Origin: Anolis sagrei
Lineage: Eukaryota > Chordata > Lepidosauria > Squamata > Anolidae
DNA: 64,000 nucleotides
Direction: 5' to 3'
Assembly (NCBI RefSeq): GCF_037176765.1
Contig: NC_090021.1
Span: forward strand, 62,005,453 to 62,069,452
This document shows, in pieces, positions 1 through 11,229 of this stretch. Under the pieces are notes generated by a model, which was given only the letters and a program-made list of their open reading frames with translations, had not been told where the DNA came from and ran no database searches. The position numbers and the translations under genes were made by a program. The first letter of the stretch is position 1. Each line of letters begins with the position of its first letter.

Positions 1-700
1 TGAAATGAAACAACTGGAGCAGTCAGGAAGAAAACAGGTCATGTCACTATATAATTACAGGAAACCAAAGTAGCACTGACTTTTAACAACATCTAAACAG
101 AATTTAAAGAGCAAGCTTAACCCACCCTATGTACCATAACTAGTTTAGTTTTAGCATGACAATGTGTTTAGATTTTCTGAAGTCTTCTTGGACGGATTTC
201 ACTGTGTCTCATTTCACAGTTTGGGAACTGCCGTACCAAGTAACATTTTAGATCTTGAGATTGGTTCTCCGTTGAAGGAAAACTACCAATTTGCTTTCTT
301 AAAAGGACACCAGAAACTTAGTTGGGTTTAGAGTTATTGCAATGTGGGCTCTAATTTCTTTTCTGTCTGCAAGGTAGTTGGCCTTACAGTAGCAGGCCTG
401 GAGAGTGAAGCTGATTACTGAAAGCAGATAAGCAAATGGAGCCGCAGGATTTAAAAAGGTATTTGTCTCATTATCCCAGTGACACTGAACAGACCTTTCT
501 CATCAGGGGGTCTGTAGAAAGGGCCTCTGGACTCTGGAGAGGTTATCTGAGGTAGAAACTTAATCTCTAAATCTGTCAATAAATTACAGTCCAGAAATTA
601 AATTCTACCATAACAGCTGACCCATAAGGAATGGGATAATGATTGGTGCCACAAATATAAGTTCCTACCCACAATCCAGGTACACTAGACCACACTTGAT
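1..700. other. Intergenic sequence, no gene or clear repeat seen
   Basis: AT-rich sequence with no open frame of note, no splice-flanked conserved peptide and no repeat family that I recognise. It ends at a truncated CR1 LINE copy. Confidence 0.5.
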
Positions 701-701
701 T

Positions 702-848
702 ATCATAGAATCATAGAGTTGGAAGAGACCTCTTAGGCCATCCAGTCGAACTCCCTGCCAAGAAGCAGGAAAATCACATTCAAAGCACCCCCAACAGATG
801 GCCATCCAGTCTCTGCTTAAAAGCCTCCAAAGAAGGAGCCTCCATCAC
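702..848 (-). mobile_element. CR1 LINE, 3' end fragment
   Basis: Read on the minus strand this is the last part of a CR1 reverse-transcriptase ORF and its 3' tail. The translated end matches the same motif (EAPSLEAFKQRLDGH) in the copies at 1731-2171 and 16893-17522. The plus-strand left edge has the ATAGAATCATAGA pattern, the reverse complement of the ATTCTATG units that end CR1 elements. The copy is heavily 5'-truncated, as is usual for LINEs. Confidence 0.85.
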
Positions 849-1730
849 ACATTTCAGTTGGTTTGTACCCGTTGTCCATTTTAGTTGGTTTGTAACTGTT
901 GTCCCCTGTAAAATGAATACCATGATGTTAATTTTCCTAGAACGGACAGTGCAAACAATTCTTCCTAATATTAATAAAGCAGAGCCCTTACAACCAAGGA
1001 ATCTGGCTCTTTTAAACCTAAACAATTTCAGTCAAGTGAGATTTCTGTAGGTACTTAACATAGCCATTAAAAAGCAGGTGAGACCTAAAATGCCTCTAAT
1101 TTGATTGAACTATGCTCTGATTACTGAATGGTTAATTCATAAACAGAGTGACTACTTGACTTGAAAATATAAATTGAGTATTCCTTATTTGGAAATCTGA
1201 GTATCCCTTATCTGGAAATGCTTCAAAACTGTCCACATGGGTGGCTGAGATAGTGTAAAAATGTTGTTTTATGCAGATAATTTAAATATTGTGTATAAAA
1301 CTATCTTAATGCTAGGGGTATCTGGATCATAAATGAATTTTGTGTTTAGAGCTGGGCCTGATTTCCAAGATCTCTTGTTATGTACAGGCAATCCCCAAGT
1401 TGCAAACATCCAACTTACAAATAACTCATAATTAAGAATAGGGGTGAGACAACAGGAAATGAGAGAAATCTACCCCTTGGAAGAGAAATTCACTCCTGAA
1501 AGAGTTATCAAGGGGAAAAGGTGTCTCCACTGAAGCTTTATCACAAATTTTTATTTTCAGAAGCCACTTTTTTCAAAATCCAATTTTACAGGGACAGAAA
1601 GTGTGGTAAAATCTTCTGAATGGGGACACAGACAGCAAAAATTATTGGAAATTCCATGACCTATACTGAAAATAAGTATACCATAACCTTACTGAAAAGA
1701 TAAATATGATGTCACATCCGTCTGACAAAT

Positions 1731-2171
1731 GTGAAGCTCCATGGAGACCACCTTTTGAAAACCACTAGTCAAGAAAAGTATTATCTTGTTAGAAGCCTGA
1801 AGAAGAGAAGGCCGAGAGGGGATATGATAGCCATGTATAAATATGTGAGAGGAAGGCACAGGGAGGAGGGAGCAAGCTTGTTTTCTCCTTCCCTGGAGAC
1901 TAGGACGCGGAACAATGGCTTCAAACTACAAGAGAGGAGATTCCATCTGAACATGAGGAAAAACTTCCTGACTGTGAGAGCCGTTCAGCAGTGGAACTCT
2001 CTGCCCCGGAGTGTGGTGGAGGCTCCTTCTTTGGAAGCTTTTAAACAGAGGCTGGATGGCCATCTGTCAGGGGTGATTTGAATGCAATATTCCTGCTTCT
2101 TGGCAGGGGGTTGGACTGGATGACCCATGAGGTCTCTTCTAACTCTTTGATTCTATGATTCTATGATTCTA
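1731..2171 (+). mobile_element. CR1 LINE, 3' end with RT C-terminus
   Basis: A 116-codon open frame (1731-2081) holds the C-terminal end of a CR1 reverse transcriptase, including RRPRGDMIAMYKYVRG and WNSLPRSVVEAPSLEAF. It is followed by a short 3' UTR ending in repeated ATTCTATG, the standard CR1 3' end. The 5' part is missing, so the copy is not mobile. It lies inside the Tigger-like element at 1385-3145. Confidence 0.9.
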
Positions 2172-2216
2172 AGTCAACCCTTTGAACAAGTGATACCCGG
2201 CTACATGCCTGCCAGG

Positions 2217-2373
2217 ACCCTTCCAGACAGGCCCTATATCCCGAGATTTGATCTCAGGTTTTCTGGTTATCCCACATTATCTGGCAGTAGGGACTCACAT
2301 AATCCGGTTTAAACAGAAAATCTGGGATGAGATCCTGGGATATAGGGCCTGCCTGGAAGGGCTCCCAATTCAA
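2217..2373. mobile_element. Short inverted-repeat MITE (CCTTCCA...TGGAAGG family)
   Basis: The ends are reverse complements: CCTTCCAGACAGGCCCTATA at the left and a matching TATAGGGCCTGCCTGGAAGG at the right. It is related to the group of about 149-bp elements at 36.9-38.4 kb and to the copy at 38749-38893. No coding capacity. Confidence 0.75.
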
Positions 2374-2948
2374 AGCAGATATTGTGTGATCTCAGGTCTT
2401 AATGTAACGGCACACAGATAACTCCGCTGTTAAACTGAAGAACCATGTCTTTAAACTGCCAGGGATAAAGACATGTCACTACAAATATATATTGGGTTAC
2501 AGAGGATGGTTGTTTCTTTAAAGTTGATTTTGCAGTTGTAATTGCCCGAAAAGTTACACTCTCTTAAAACCTCATAGTTAAAATATGCACTCAATAGACA
2601 AAAACAAAGTAGTCTTCTTTAAAAATAACATATTTTGTTTACTCATAAACAACTTGTATATATTCAGCATACTAGTCCATAGTCCAATGTCTATAAGCAT
2701 AGTTGTAGTCCAAACTGTATAACTGCACTCACTGAAGTCTGAAAGGAGACAAACTGCATCCACCTCCACTGAGGTCCAAAAGCATACTTTATAACAAAAA
2801 TGGCGTGCCCTGTCTGAAGCTCCTCCTACGTCAAAGAGGTATAGTCAAACTGGCAAACCAAAATGTACCTACAATATAGGTTAACAATTATAAACATTTA
2901 CAAACAGTTAGTGGAGGCTTAGAAGGTTGCTATTTCCAACAAAAAAGA
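2374..2948. other. Unclassified sequence inside a nested repeat block
   Basis: AT-rich DNA between the short inverted-repeat element and the right half of the Tigger-like MITE. It is absent from the intact copy at 47.9 kb, so it came in with one of the insertions. I do not recognise the family. Confidence 0.4.
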
Positions 2949-2984
2949 CACCACAGGCGTGTTCACTCTTTCCTATGCTATCCA

Positions 2985-3025
2985 AAGATAGATAGATAGA
3001 TAGGTAGATAGATAGATAGAAGATA
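2985..3025. repeat. GATA-type microsatellite
   Basis: About ten imperfect units of GATA/TAGA within the right half of the Tigger-like MITE. Confidence 0.95.
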
Positions 3026-3225
3026 GAGTAACTGAGTTTTGGCTGGAATTACATTTAAGAAAAGTACTTGTTCCAACTTACATACAAATTCAACTTAAGA
3101 ACAAACCTACAGGACCTATCTAGTTCATAACTTGGGGACTGCCTGTATATGCAAATATATTCCAAAATCTAAATTCCAAAGCATTTCTGTTTCCAAGCTT
3201 TTTACATAAAGGATAGTCAACCTGT

Positions 3226-4800
3226 ACATTTCCTCTCCAACATGGTATCCAGATGTATTTGACTACAATACCCATCATCCCCCAAGCACACAAGGTAAGC
3301 TTATTTGTTTATGGGAGTTTTGCTGCTTTATGCAGAGCTATATGCTCCTGAGGAGACAACCTACACTCCTCTGAGTGTCAACAAATTGAAGAGAAATTTC
3401 TCCTTTAAAAATTGCCCCTTTAATAACTAAATATTTTTAGCAATTTGTGTATATTATTCACTGATACGTAGATTTAAAATATATTTTATATTGGGGGAGG
3501 GGAGAGAAAGGAGAGATCTAAAACCTATTCATTTTACCACCCCTCCTGCAAGGAAATCCCAGTTCATTTGGGGTCAGATCTTTCTCTCAGCGCACAGTCT
3601 TGGTCGTTGTTAGTGAGCTTAGGAAACATACCAGCTTTGGGATCCTGTCACAGCTGCTGAGCTTTTTCCTCCACAGGGGAAGCCAGCTAAAGTATTTGCA
3701 CAGGCAGTCTTTGAATATATTATGCACTAATGGCTATATTTGTCCCAAAAAACAAGCAGCACAGAACAAGTAAAGGATTGTTAACTCATGACTTGTTTAT
3801 GTGTACACATATGCACACAACATTTTCCATTTCAACATTAACAAGTAAAGAAAGCCTCACTACAACTTCTGCTTAACAGAAAGCATTTCTGCTTCTGAGT
3901 AATAATAGTAATAATAATTAGTCATCCACATTACACATTAAAGTGTTAAATTCTTGCACTTTAACTGGCATGGATTGCAGCAATTCTGTGGAATCAGTAG
4001 AATTGTAGTTTTACATTTCATAGATAAAAGCTGGGAGCCCCCGGTGGCACTGAGCGGATGAACTTGCTGACTGAAACGGCACTCTCTGACTTGACACTTT
4101 CCAAAAGTCTTGAGCAAATGCCCTCTTACTAGGGCGTCCAGAACTAAAATAGTGCCTGCACCTCTTTTCTTTTCTTTGCAGAAGGACATTTTGGTTTCTG
4201 TGGTTTTCATGATAATGTATGTACTCTTTGGCATCTGGACATCCTCAGACTAGCCAGATTTCCCCAGGGAGGCAGCTCTGTAATGCTGCATTAAGACCAC
4301 ACTGCTATGTAAACGTGCAATGAACCCAAAGGGACATCTGAGAGAAGTGACTTGGGATTGCCCAGCATAACACAACTGGGTGACAGCAGTTTCATTGTTA
4401 GTATAAGATACCTTGTATTCACACCAGACAAGATCCTACGTCAGGGTTGTGTAGCACATGTTTCCATATGTGGAGTTACACATTGATTGTGCCATGCGAC
4501 TCTTGTATTGAACAGCAATGTTGGTGGAGCAACTAAATTCATAACCAAATGAACATGTGTAATATCACTTCCAGTGTGCATGCTGTTGCATAGTGTGAAA
4601 TTAAACTGGAATTGAACTGACTTGAAACTGAAAAATGACTAACTGCGTGCATAAAATACCAGGAGGATTCCAGCTCTTATATCTTACTGAAGGAATAATT
4701 GCTCATAATATTTGCAACTTGTGCAACTGGCACAAAGTATGATGAGAGTCTGCAATGAGTGGATATGTTCACTCTAATGCATGTTCTTTGGGAGAGTTCT
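3226..4800. other. Intergenic sequence with a small SINE scrap
   Basis: Mostly single-copy-looking AT-rich DNA. At about 4030-4078 there is a scrap of a squamate tRNA-derived SINE (GGGAGCCCCCGGTGGC). The 98-codon minus frame at 3938-4234 has no recognisable motif and overlaps this scrap. Confidence 0.45.
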
Positions 4801-4819
4801 TTAGGTGTTTATTTATGTG

Positions 4820-4915
4820 CCAGTGGCTAAACAAATCTTGCCAAGAAAACCCTGTGATAAGTTCACCATAGGGTCACTATAAATCAGAAGTGATTTGAAG
4901 GCACACAGCAACAAG
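4820..4915 (+). mobile_element. Squamate SINE, 3' part
   Basis: The sequence CCAAGAAAACCCTGTGAT, a GGGTCACTATAA block and GAAGGCACACAGCAAC match the 3' half of a tRNA-derived lizard SINE also seen at 6160-6275, 34387-34965 and 40424-40622. The tRNA-related head is absent. Confidence 0.7.
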
Positions 4916-5540
4916 AAATTAACTAACACAGAATAGCCACCTTGAGCCCCAACATCAGGAGAAAGATGGGATAAAAATAAAGTAAATAAAAATAAATCAC
5001 ATTTGCAATAAGTGCAGCTGTCCCTGGATCATTCAATCTGATAAAGCTTTTTAATGTCTCTGGACTCCTTTGGCATGATAAACTTTTCATCTTATATCCA
5101 TTAGCATTATGGTTTAAATTCAGTTGCTAGTTCCAGCTAGAACAGGGACCTTATCACATAGGGTGGGAAGGTGGAGGGAAGTATGGAAAAGCAGAGGAAC
5201 CATCTTGTTTCATTCTCTACCATGCCTTTCTGACTTCAGGGATGGTAGCCATCCCACGTCCCTTTCTCATCTTTGCCTGCTTCCCTCTGGCTTCTGACAC
5301 TGGGAGTCTTCCCTTCGATTCCCTGCAGTGCCACAACAGAGTCCCACAGGCAACCACCAGAAGTGGCCTTGCGTCATGTAATGGCCTCCATTGGACTCTG
5401 TTTCAACAGCACAAAGAAATAGAGAGAAGGCTGCATGGGACAAAGTCCTAAATCAGTTGCTGACTAGTAAAGTCAACATATATGTGAATCCCATCAATTC
5501 AATCAATCTGCTTTAGTTGGGACTAGCAGGAAGTTTTGAG

Positions 5541-6278
5541 AGCCAGGGTGGTATAGTGCTTTGAGAATTATCCTACAATTATGCTTCCCTGGTTCTTAGG
5601 ATTCATTGCACTTAGTAATTATGAACTGAACCCAACCCTTTTTTTGCTCAACCATGATAATTTTAATCGTTTTTATAATGATGTCTGATTTTCTGTTCAT
5701 TGATGTTTTATATTGCTTGTTTTTCAATGTTTATTTTAACCTGTTTTGTTGGGCATGTCCCTTTGTAAGCCGCCCTGAGTTCCTTCGGGGAGATGAAGAC
5801 AGGGATAAAAATAAAGTTATTATAAAGTTATTATAACTCTGGAGACCAGGGTCCAATTCCCTACTTGGCCATGGAAGCCCACTAGAAATCCAGGAGGGAC
5901 TCATCATCACCCTCCTCCAAGCTGCTGCGACTCCAGTTGATTTGTTGTTGCTTTGTTTGTTCGTTGCGGCAATGAATGTTTGCCACTTTGCTCTTTTCTC
6001 TGTAAACCACCATAGTCCCTTTGGGGAGATAGGGCGGGTTATAAATAAAGTATTATTATTATTATTTGAAACACAAAAAAATAGTACACAGCAAACAAGG
6101 TTACTCTGCTGGCTGTTGTACTGGATTACATGCCGGGTCGTCGTCGTCATCATCATCATCATCATCAGATGGCCTTGGGTGAGTCACATGCTCTCAGCCC
6201 CAGAAAACCCTGTCATAGGTGATAGGGTCACCTTAGGGTCATGATATGTTGGAAACAACTTGCAGGCACATTAACAAA
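5541..6278 (+). mobile_element. Squamate SINE broken up by LINE tails
   Basis: The SINE head (GGTATAGTGCTTTGAG, about 5545) resumes near 5838 (CTCTGGAGACCAGGGTCC) and again near 6165 (GGCCTTGGGTGAGTCACATG), ending near 6278. The intervening pieces, about 5575-5836 and 5943-6066, end in GCCGCCCTGAGT-like and AATAAAGTTATT-like sequence, which is the 3' end of an L2-type LINE. This implies at least two LINE-tail insertions into one SINE. Confidence 0.6.
5575..5836 (+). mobile_element. L2-type LINE 3' tail
   Basis: Ends with GTAAGCCGCCCTGAGTTCC, a GGGATAAAAATAAAG motif and a short ATT repeat, the pattern shared by L2-type LINE tails elsewhere in the window (22480-22585, 63425-63500). The minus-strand frame at 5731-6165 is not a gene; it comes from these repeats. 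Confidence 0.65.
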
Positions 6279-6769
6279 GCAGATACATTTTGGTCTATGT
6301 TCTTCATATTCTATAAGTTTTCAGTACCATCAATAACTATACAGTACGTTTTAAGGAAATGTATCAACAAATTCATTCAGAAACCACTATTTTGAGACAT
6401 GCATCAAATGACATTCAGCAACTATTGCTATTGGTTTAAAGAGATGTCTGATCTTTAAAGAGCAGCATTAGTTATTGTGCTACATGAGATCAGCATGTAA
6501 ATGACTGACACATTTTATAAGCTGAGAGAAGAATAGGAAAGCTATTGTAAAAGTCCTAAAATAATTACATACAATTAAATCCAACATTTTAATATTATTT
6601 TGGACAGTTCTGCCAAAACATTTAAATGGACCTTGCCACAGTAGATTCCTTTTAGGGAAATGCAGACATCATAAGCATTACTCTGTGAAGTATGTTCAAA
6701 ATCCAAACTTAAAATCTAAATTACTTGACCAGCCAAAAGGCACAAGAGGAAAAGAGAATGAAGGCATTC
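6279..6769. other. Intergenic sequence, nothing recognised
   Basis: AT-rich DNA without long frames or known repeats. Confidence 0.45.
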
Positions 6770-6777
6770 CTCTACAT

Positions 6778-7216
6778 CAGTGGTTCGCAATCAGTGGTCT
6801 GTGGACCACCAGTGGTTCCCAAGAATGAAAATATGGTCCATTGCCTCATCATTACACCGTTGCCTCGAAGCCACGCGGCAACGAGAGTGACTGGTTTCGT
6901 GAAACTCTCTTATTGTGATGAGACAATGGGGATGTCAGGAGGGGAGAGGCCGACTACCCACAAAAGATTACTACTACTACCACATCAGCTCTAGATGATT
7001 AAATATGGTTTTCTGTAGGTGCCCAGATGGCAATTCCTTGATGGCATATGTTCTGTATCAGAAACTAGATCTAATGTGGTCTATCCAATGCAATTTTCTG
7101 AATCAGTACCCCAAATAACCAAATCAAATCTAAAGTTGACCAAAAACGGATTCTTAACCCTTTTGGTACTAATGTTGGAGAGTGGTCCCTGGTCAAAAAA
7201 AGATTGGGAACCACTG
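6778..7216. mobile_element. hAT-like nonautonomous element, intact ends
   Basis: Starts CAGTGGTTCGCAATC and ends GATTGGGAACCACTG, inverted termini typical of hAT-Charlie elements. It is flanked by perfect 8-bp duplications CTCTACAT at 6770-6777 and 7217-7224, the hAT target-site length. A second copy spans 61276-63550. The plus frame at 6725-6994 crosses the boundary and is not a gene. Confidence 0.92.
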
Positions 7217-7238
7217 CTCTACATTGAATGAAGTTAGG

Positions 7239-7275
7239 GGCACACACACACACACCCCCCCCCCCCCCAACACAC
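7239..7275. repeat. CA microsatellite followed by a C run
   Basis: A (CA)n stretch runs directly into about fifteen consecutive C bases. The opposing frames at 7071-7292 and 7193-7621 read through this and are not genes. Confidence 0.95.
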
Positions 7276-7439
7276 AAAGTGTAAAAAGACAAAAAAAATC
7301 CCTGGAAGCTGATCCTAGAATGACATTGGAGGACCTAGAGATTCCTAGAGAGTACAATTTAAAACAAATCCAGGAATAATCAAATTCACAAAAGTCAAAA
7401 CAGCAAATGCAGAGGGACAAATGTATGGTACACATACTT

Positions 7440-8180
7440 GCACACACACTACCTGCTTGTGGGATTTTAGTTCTTTTGTATTTTCTCTTCCCTTTCCTCT
7501 CCTCCTGCTGTTGTTTAGCCATCTGCACTAATGTAACATGAGGGGGGACAGCTTGGGCCAGAAAAGCCATCGGTCCCTCTGGCAGTCCTTTTAAGCCGGC
7601 TGTGTTGGTTTGCATTGGCACACATTCCCTTTCATCCCTTCCCAGGCCTTTGTCAATGGCAGCAACAGAATGCCTTGGCTAATTTCAATTCCCTTTAGGC
7701 AGCATCTCTCATCTCAATTTGCAATAGCGTTATGGAACGATAGCTTTAGCCCAGGCACCATGTGCTAACTCTCCCAGTAGGAATGAGGCATCTTTGTGCC
7801 TTTTGTTACTGAAGTCAGAAACAATCAGGGGAGAAAAACAAATGACTAATCAGAGAAGGGAAAACTAGATTTTAATCTTAGTGATGAAACAATATGGGGA
7901 GAGAAAGAGAATGATGTGTGAGTGTGCTAAAAGTCATATTCTTTATAATCTGGCAGTTATCGTGCCCAATGTTAATGAACAGTTCAATTATTTTTTCACA
8001 TCTGATATGTGTTTAATGCTTGATTGAAGATCTAAACCAGGCAAAGAATTAAACCACTATTGTAGCAGCGAGGAACAGATGTGTATGTAAGCAAATAAAA
8101 CTCTAAAATGAAGAAAAATGATACCTGAATTTTTAAAAAATACAAGTCAGGACTTGTGAAATGAAAAATTACATTTTGTT
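7440..8180. other. Intergenic sequence, repeat-free by eye
   Basis: No element, microsatellite or coding signal was recognised. It is a candidate for a conserved noncoding element only because it lacks repeats; that needs a cross-species alignment. Confidence 0.35.
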
Positions 8181-8229
8181 ATCACTGAATGAAATTATAT
8201 GTCCATATATGTATTTCACTAGCAAGAGT

Positions 8230-8606
8230 AATCTTCAAATTCAATGAAAATCACAACTTAGAACTACAGGATACAGCTAAAGGTACGTACTTGCTTGGTG
8301 TATTCTTATGCAAATCTGTCCATGGGCAAATTAAAAACAACATCCTCAATGATGCAAGAAACAAACCTATCATATTGAAGCAAGATATTGATGACATCTT
8401 TGTAGTCTGGACTAAGGTAAAGAAATGCTTGGAAAAGTTTGTGTAATATATCAACACTATCCATGGCACAATCAAGTTTCCATATATCTGTTTTCTTGAT
8501 GCCCTCCTCACCACTGAGAATCACAAAATTTTCACAGATCTCAACAATAAACCTATTGATGCTGGAACTTCAGTTCACTAGATCCTGCCACGTAAAAAGA
8601 AATACA
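8230..8606 (+). mobile_element. Penelope-like element, RT fragment
   Basis: Plus-strand translation contains QDIDDIFVVWTKVKKCLEKF, the reverse-transcriptase catalytic motif region (the family usually reads YIDDIF). Downstream there is peptide resembling the FLDV and TDL.KPTDA segments of Penelope-like enzymes. The copy is a broken fragment, and a Tigger-like MITE begins right after it. No target duplication was established. Confidence 0.65.
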
Positions 8607-8607
8607 A

Positions 8608-8892
8608 TCTGAGTATGCCTTACCTGGAATTCAAAAATGCAAAATACTCAGGAATCTGAACTTGTCCCCATTGGTACACAAACATTGTTTAATGCACAAA
8701 ACTATTAAAATATTGTATGACATTATTTTCAGACTATACATATAAGGCACAGATGAAACATACATGAATTTTGTATTTAGTCTTGAGTCCCATCGCCCAG
8801 ATATCTCATTATGTATGTATATGTAAATACAAGTATTTAAAAAATACTTCAAGCCCCAAGCATTTTACATGAGGGATATTCAACCTGTATTA
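8608..8892. mobile_element. Tigger-like MITE, unsplit copy
   Basis: Begins near GAGTATGCCTTACCTGG and ends GGATATTCAACCTGTA. It is the same family as the split copy at 1173-3225 and serves as its empty-site reference, with CATTATGTATGTATATG at the position where the other copy is interrupted. Confidence 0.75.
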
Positions 8893-9534
8893 TCTACAGC
8901 TTCTCTATGAGAATTAGACATGTTTATAACACTGGAGAGAACAACTGTAAAATTGATCCCAACATCAGGAGACCAACCATCATTTCTCCACAAAGGACAT
9001 GAGTCAAGGAACAATCCACAAAGCATTCAATTAGTGGTTGATTTCCATCCAGCTGTTTCTAACTAGAATATGGCAATTAAAGAAAGCTAGCTATGGCTAT
9101 TGCAAATTTGGAATGTTTAGGCAGAACCATCCGCAAGCCTTGAGTCATAGCTTTCTGTCAACTAAGAAATCTAAGGAGATTGCTAATTAAAACTGTCCCG
9201 GAAACATCAACCAGCAATCAAGAATCACGCTTTTTAAAACAGACTGTCACTTTTAGGAAGTGATTGGTAGGACCTACTAAGTTGACATATCACTGGCTGT
9301 TCCTGCAGTTTTATTTGTATGATTGAATGTAGACAAAGCTGCCCCAGACCTGTGTGGACACTTCAGAAAACACAAATATGCTATTCTAAGCAGCGAGCCG
9401 GAGTTATCAGTGGCCAGGAATTTTAGGAACATCACAGCTTCTTTGATATGCCCCGTTTGGTATTGAGATGTTATTATTATAACATAGATTGAAAATATAA
9501 TATATATCTAAAACACACAAACTATTTAAAACAT
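8893..9534. other. Intergenic sequence
   Basis: The first 130 bases may continue the Penelope-like fragment; the rest shows no recognisable feature. Confidence 0.35.
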
Positions 9535-9905
9535 TGTCGAAGGCTTTCATGGCTGGAATCAGTGGGTTGTTGTAGGTCTTTCAGGCTGTATGGTCGTGTT
9601 CTAGAAGCATTCTCTCCTGATGTTTCACCTGCATCTATGGCAGTCATCCTCAGAGGCTGTGAGATCTGTTGGAAACTAGGAAAATGGGGTTTATCTATCT
9701 GTGGAAAGTCCAGGGTGAGAGAAAGAACTCTTGTCTGTTGGAGGTGGGTGTGAATGTTTCAATTGGTCACTTTGATTACCATTTGATGGCCTGACAGTTT
9801 TTAGATGTGGCTTGTTACTGCCTGGGGAGTGCCTGTTGAGAGGTGATTAACTGTCCCTGATTGTTTCTTGTCTGGAGTTCCCCTGTGTTTGAGTATTGTT
9901 CTTTA
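9535..9905 (-). mobile_element. Penelope-like element terminal region
   Basis: Starts TTGTCGAAGGCTTTCATGGC and continues with TGATGTTTCACCTGCATCTA and CTTTATTTACTGTTATAA. Compared with the longer copy at 25398-26668, this is the 3' region of a Penelope-like element in minus orientation. The same terminal block recurs at 10920-11052, 14865-15010, 17563-17670 and 47177-47335. Confidence 0.75.
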
Positions 9906-10919
9906 TTTACTGTTATAATTTTATTTATTGTCAGGGATGAAACCCAACAGTTAACAATCCTGGGCTGGATGGATCAATAGCCTGATTAAATATAAGGCAC
10001 TTTCCTATGCTCACCAAGATTTATTTTAACCACAATCTAGAGATGTGTAGCTCTTGACAACAATGTAATCTAGGGCTTTGTGTAGGTTGCTTCAGACTCC
10101 CTCTAATATTGGTGCTTTCCCAAGTGTATTTTTCCAGAACATGAAGTACTGTGGGGGTCCTTATGGTCCTTATTATTCTCTGTGGGCGTCCATGTACAGC
10201 GTCTGGTCTGCTTAGGATTCCTGTGGCTCAGCACTGAATAAAAGCCATGGGGTTATGACTTTCTGAGAATCCCTCTGTTCCCTCTCTGTGTTATCTTTTC
10301 TTCCTCCCTCCCTCTCCCTCTTTACTGATTGTACATGGCTGTGTGAAACGTCCCAATGGAGGATTTTAGCTTCCAAATGGAGGATTTGGGCAGGAATCAA
10401 TCAGGAGTTGGAACAAAATTCAAATGGGTGACTCCTCAGTCTTTAAGGTTAGCTCTTCTCTTTCTACACACTAAATTGCCTGTCTGAAGCTGATTTCTTG
10501 TTTTCATTAGGTCAAAGCATTTCCCCTGATGCACACCAAACAGTTATGCCATTGGCCATGGCAATTGGTCTGGAAAAATGTGGAATGGATGGCTGCCCAA
10601 GGTTGCTCTATATTTCTCTGTGTAAAATGTCTGAGGAAATTGGGGTGAAGGGTGGGAGATCAAACTCCATGCTGTTACATGATCCATTTCAAAATCCCAG
10701 ACAGTTTGAAGAAACAGTTAGCTTTCAGTAGAAGAAATGTTATTCTTTCCTGACTTGGTTGTGACAGGTCTTTCAGTGTCCCAGTAGACATTCAGTCAGT
10801 AGGGTAAGCATGTTTAGTTGCTGTCACAGTAAAACTACAAGACTCTTAAAAGTCAACAGCTGTATTGTGCTACATGACCTATGATAGAATTCAGCTAGAT
10901 GACCTAAAATGTCTAGGGA
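9906..10919. other. Intergenic sequence, nothing recognised
   Basis: Open frames at 10212-10400 and 10498-10731 have no conserved motif, no splice context and no support as genes. Confidence 0.4.
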
Positions 10920-11052
10920 GGATACTTTTGAGGATGCTTGCCATAGATGCAGGCGAAACATCAGGAGAAAATGCCTCTAGAACATGGCCATATAGCCCGG
11001 AAAAACCTACAACAACCCAGTGATTCTGGCCATGAAAGCCTTCGACAATACG
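10920..11052 (+). mobile_element. Penelope-like element terminal fragment
   Basis: Contains GCCATAGATGCAGGCGAAAC, a CATGGCCATATAGCCCGG block and GCCATGAAAGCCTTCGACAA, the plus-strand version of the block at 9535-9700. Confidence 0.75.
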
Positions 11053-11229
11053 AGGATACTTTTGTTAGATGTGGTTAAATTAAACCACAGACATTGCCTC
11101 CTAAGATGCTATATATGAATATTCCTTGTTTTGTTGTTTCAGGTATTTTGTTACAATGATTTTCTACAGCCTCCACTTGCCCATTTTTAAACACTTGTTT
11201 AGACTTCTCTCATCATTGGCCAGCATGTA

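Larger units (their letters stand above)
1385..3145 (-). mobile_element. Tigger-like MITE (CAGGCAGTCCCC family) with internal insertions
   Basis: The termini are inverted: CAGGCAATCCCCAAGTT at the left and AACTTGGGGACTGCCTG at the right, each flanked by TA, the target duplication of Tc1/mariner elements. An uninterrupted copy of about 400 bp lies at 47917-48319 in the other orientation. Alignment by eye places the left half at 1385 to about 1649 and the right half at about 2949-3145. The DNA between them is foreign: a CR1 end, an inverted-repeat element and unclassified sequence. Confidence 0.8.
1173..3225. mobile_element. Tigger-like MITE split by a second element
   Basis: The left part (about 1173-1382) carries a GAGTATCCCTTATCTGG terminus and the right part (about 3148-3225) ends in GTCAACCTGTA. 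The same family is present unsplit at 8608-8892, which shows that 1385-3145 is a later insertion. The termini and family pattern resemble TcMar-Tigger nonautonomous elements known in mammals, by memory of the consensus. No coding capacity is seen. Confidence 0.7.

Noticed and set aside
5731-6165. 144-codon minus-strand frame starting with Met and Thr runs
   Set aside because: It comes from a CAT microsatellite and LINE tails.
6150-6168. CAT repeat considered as a regulatory array or CRISPR-like structure
   Set aside because: It is a simple microsatellite. No CRISPR-like repeat-spacer structure exists anywhere in the window, as expected of vertebrate DNA.
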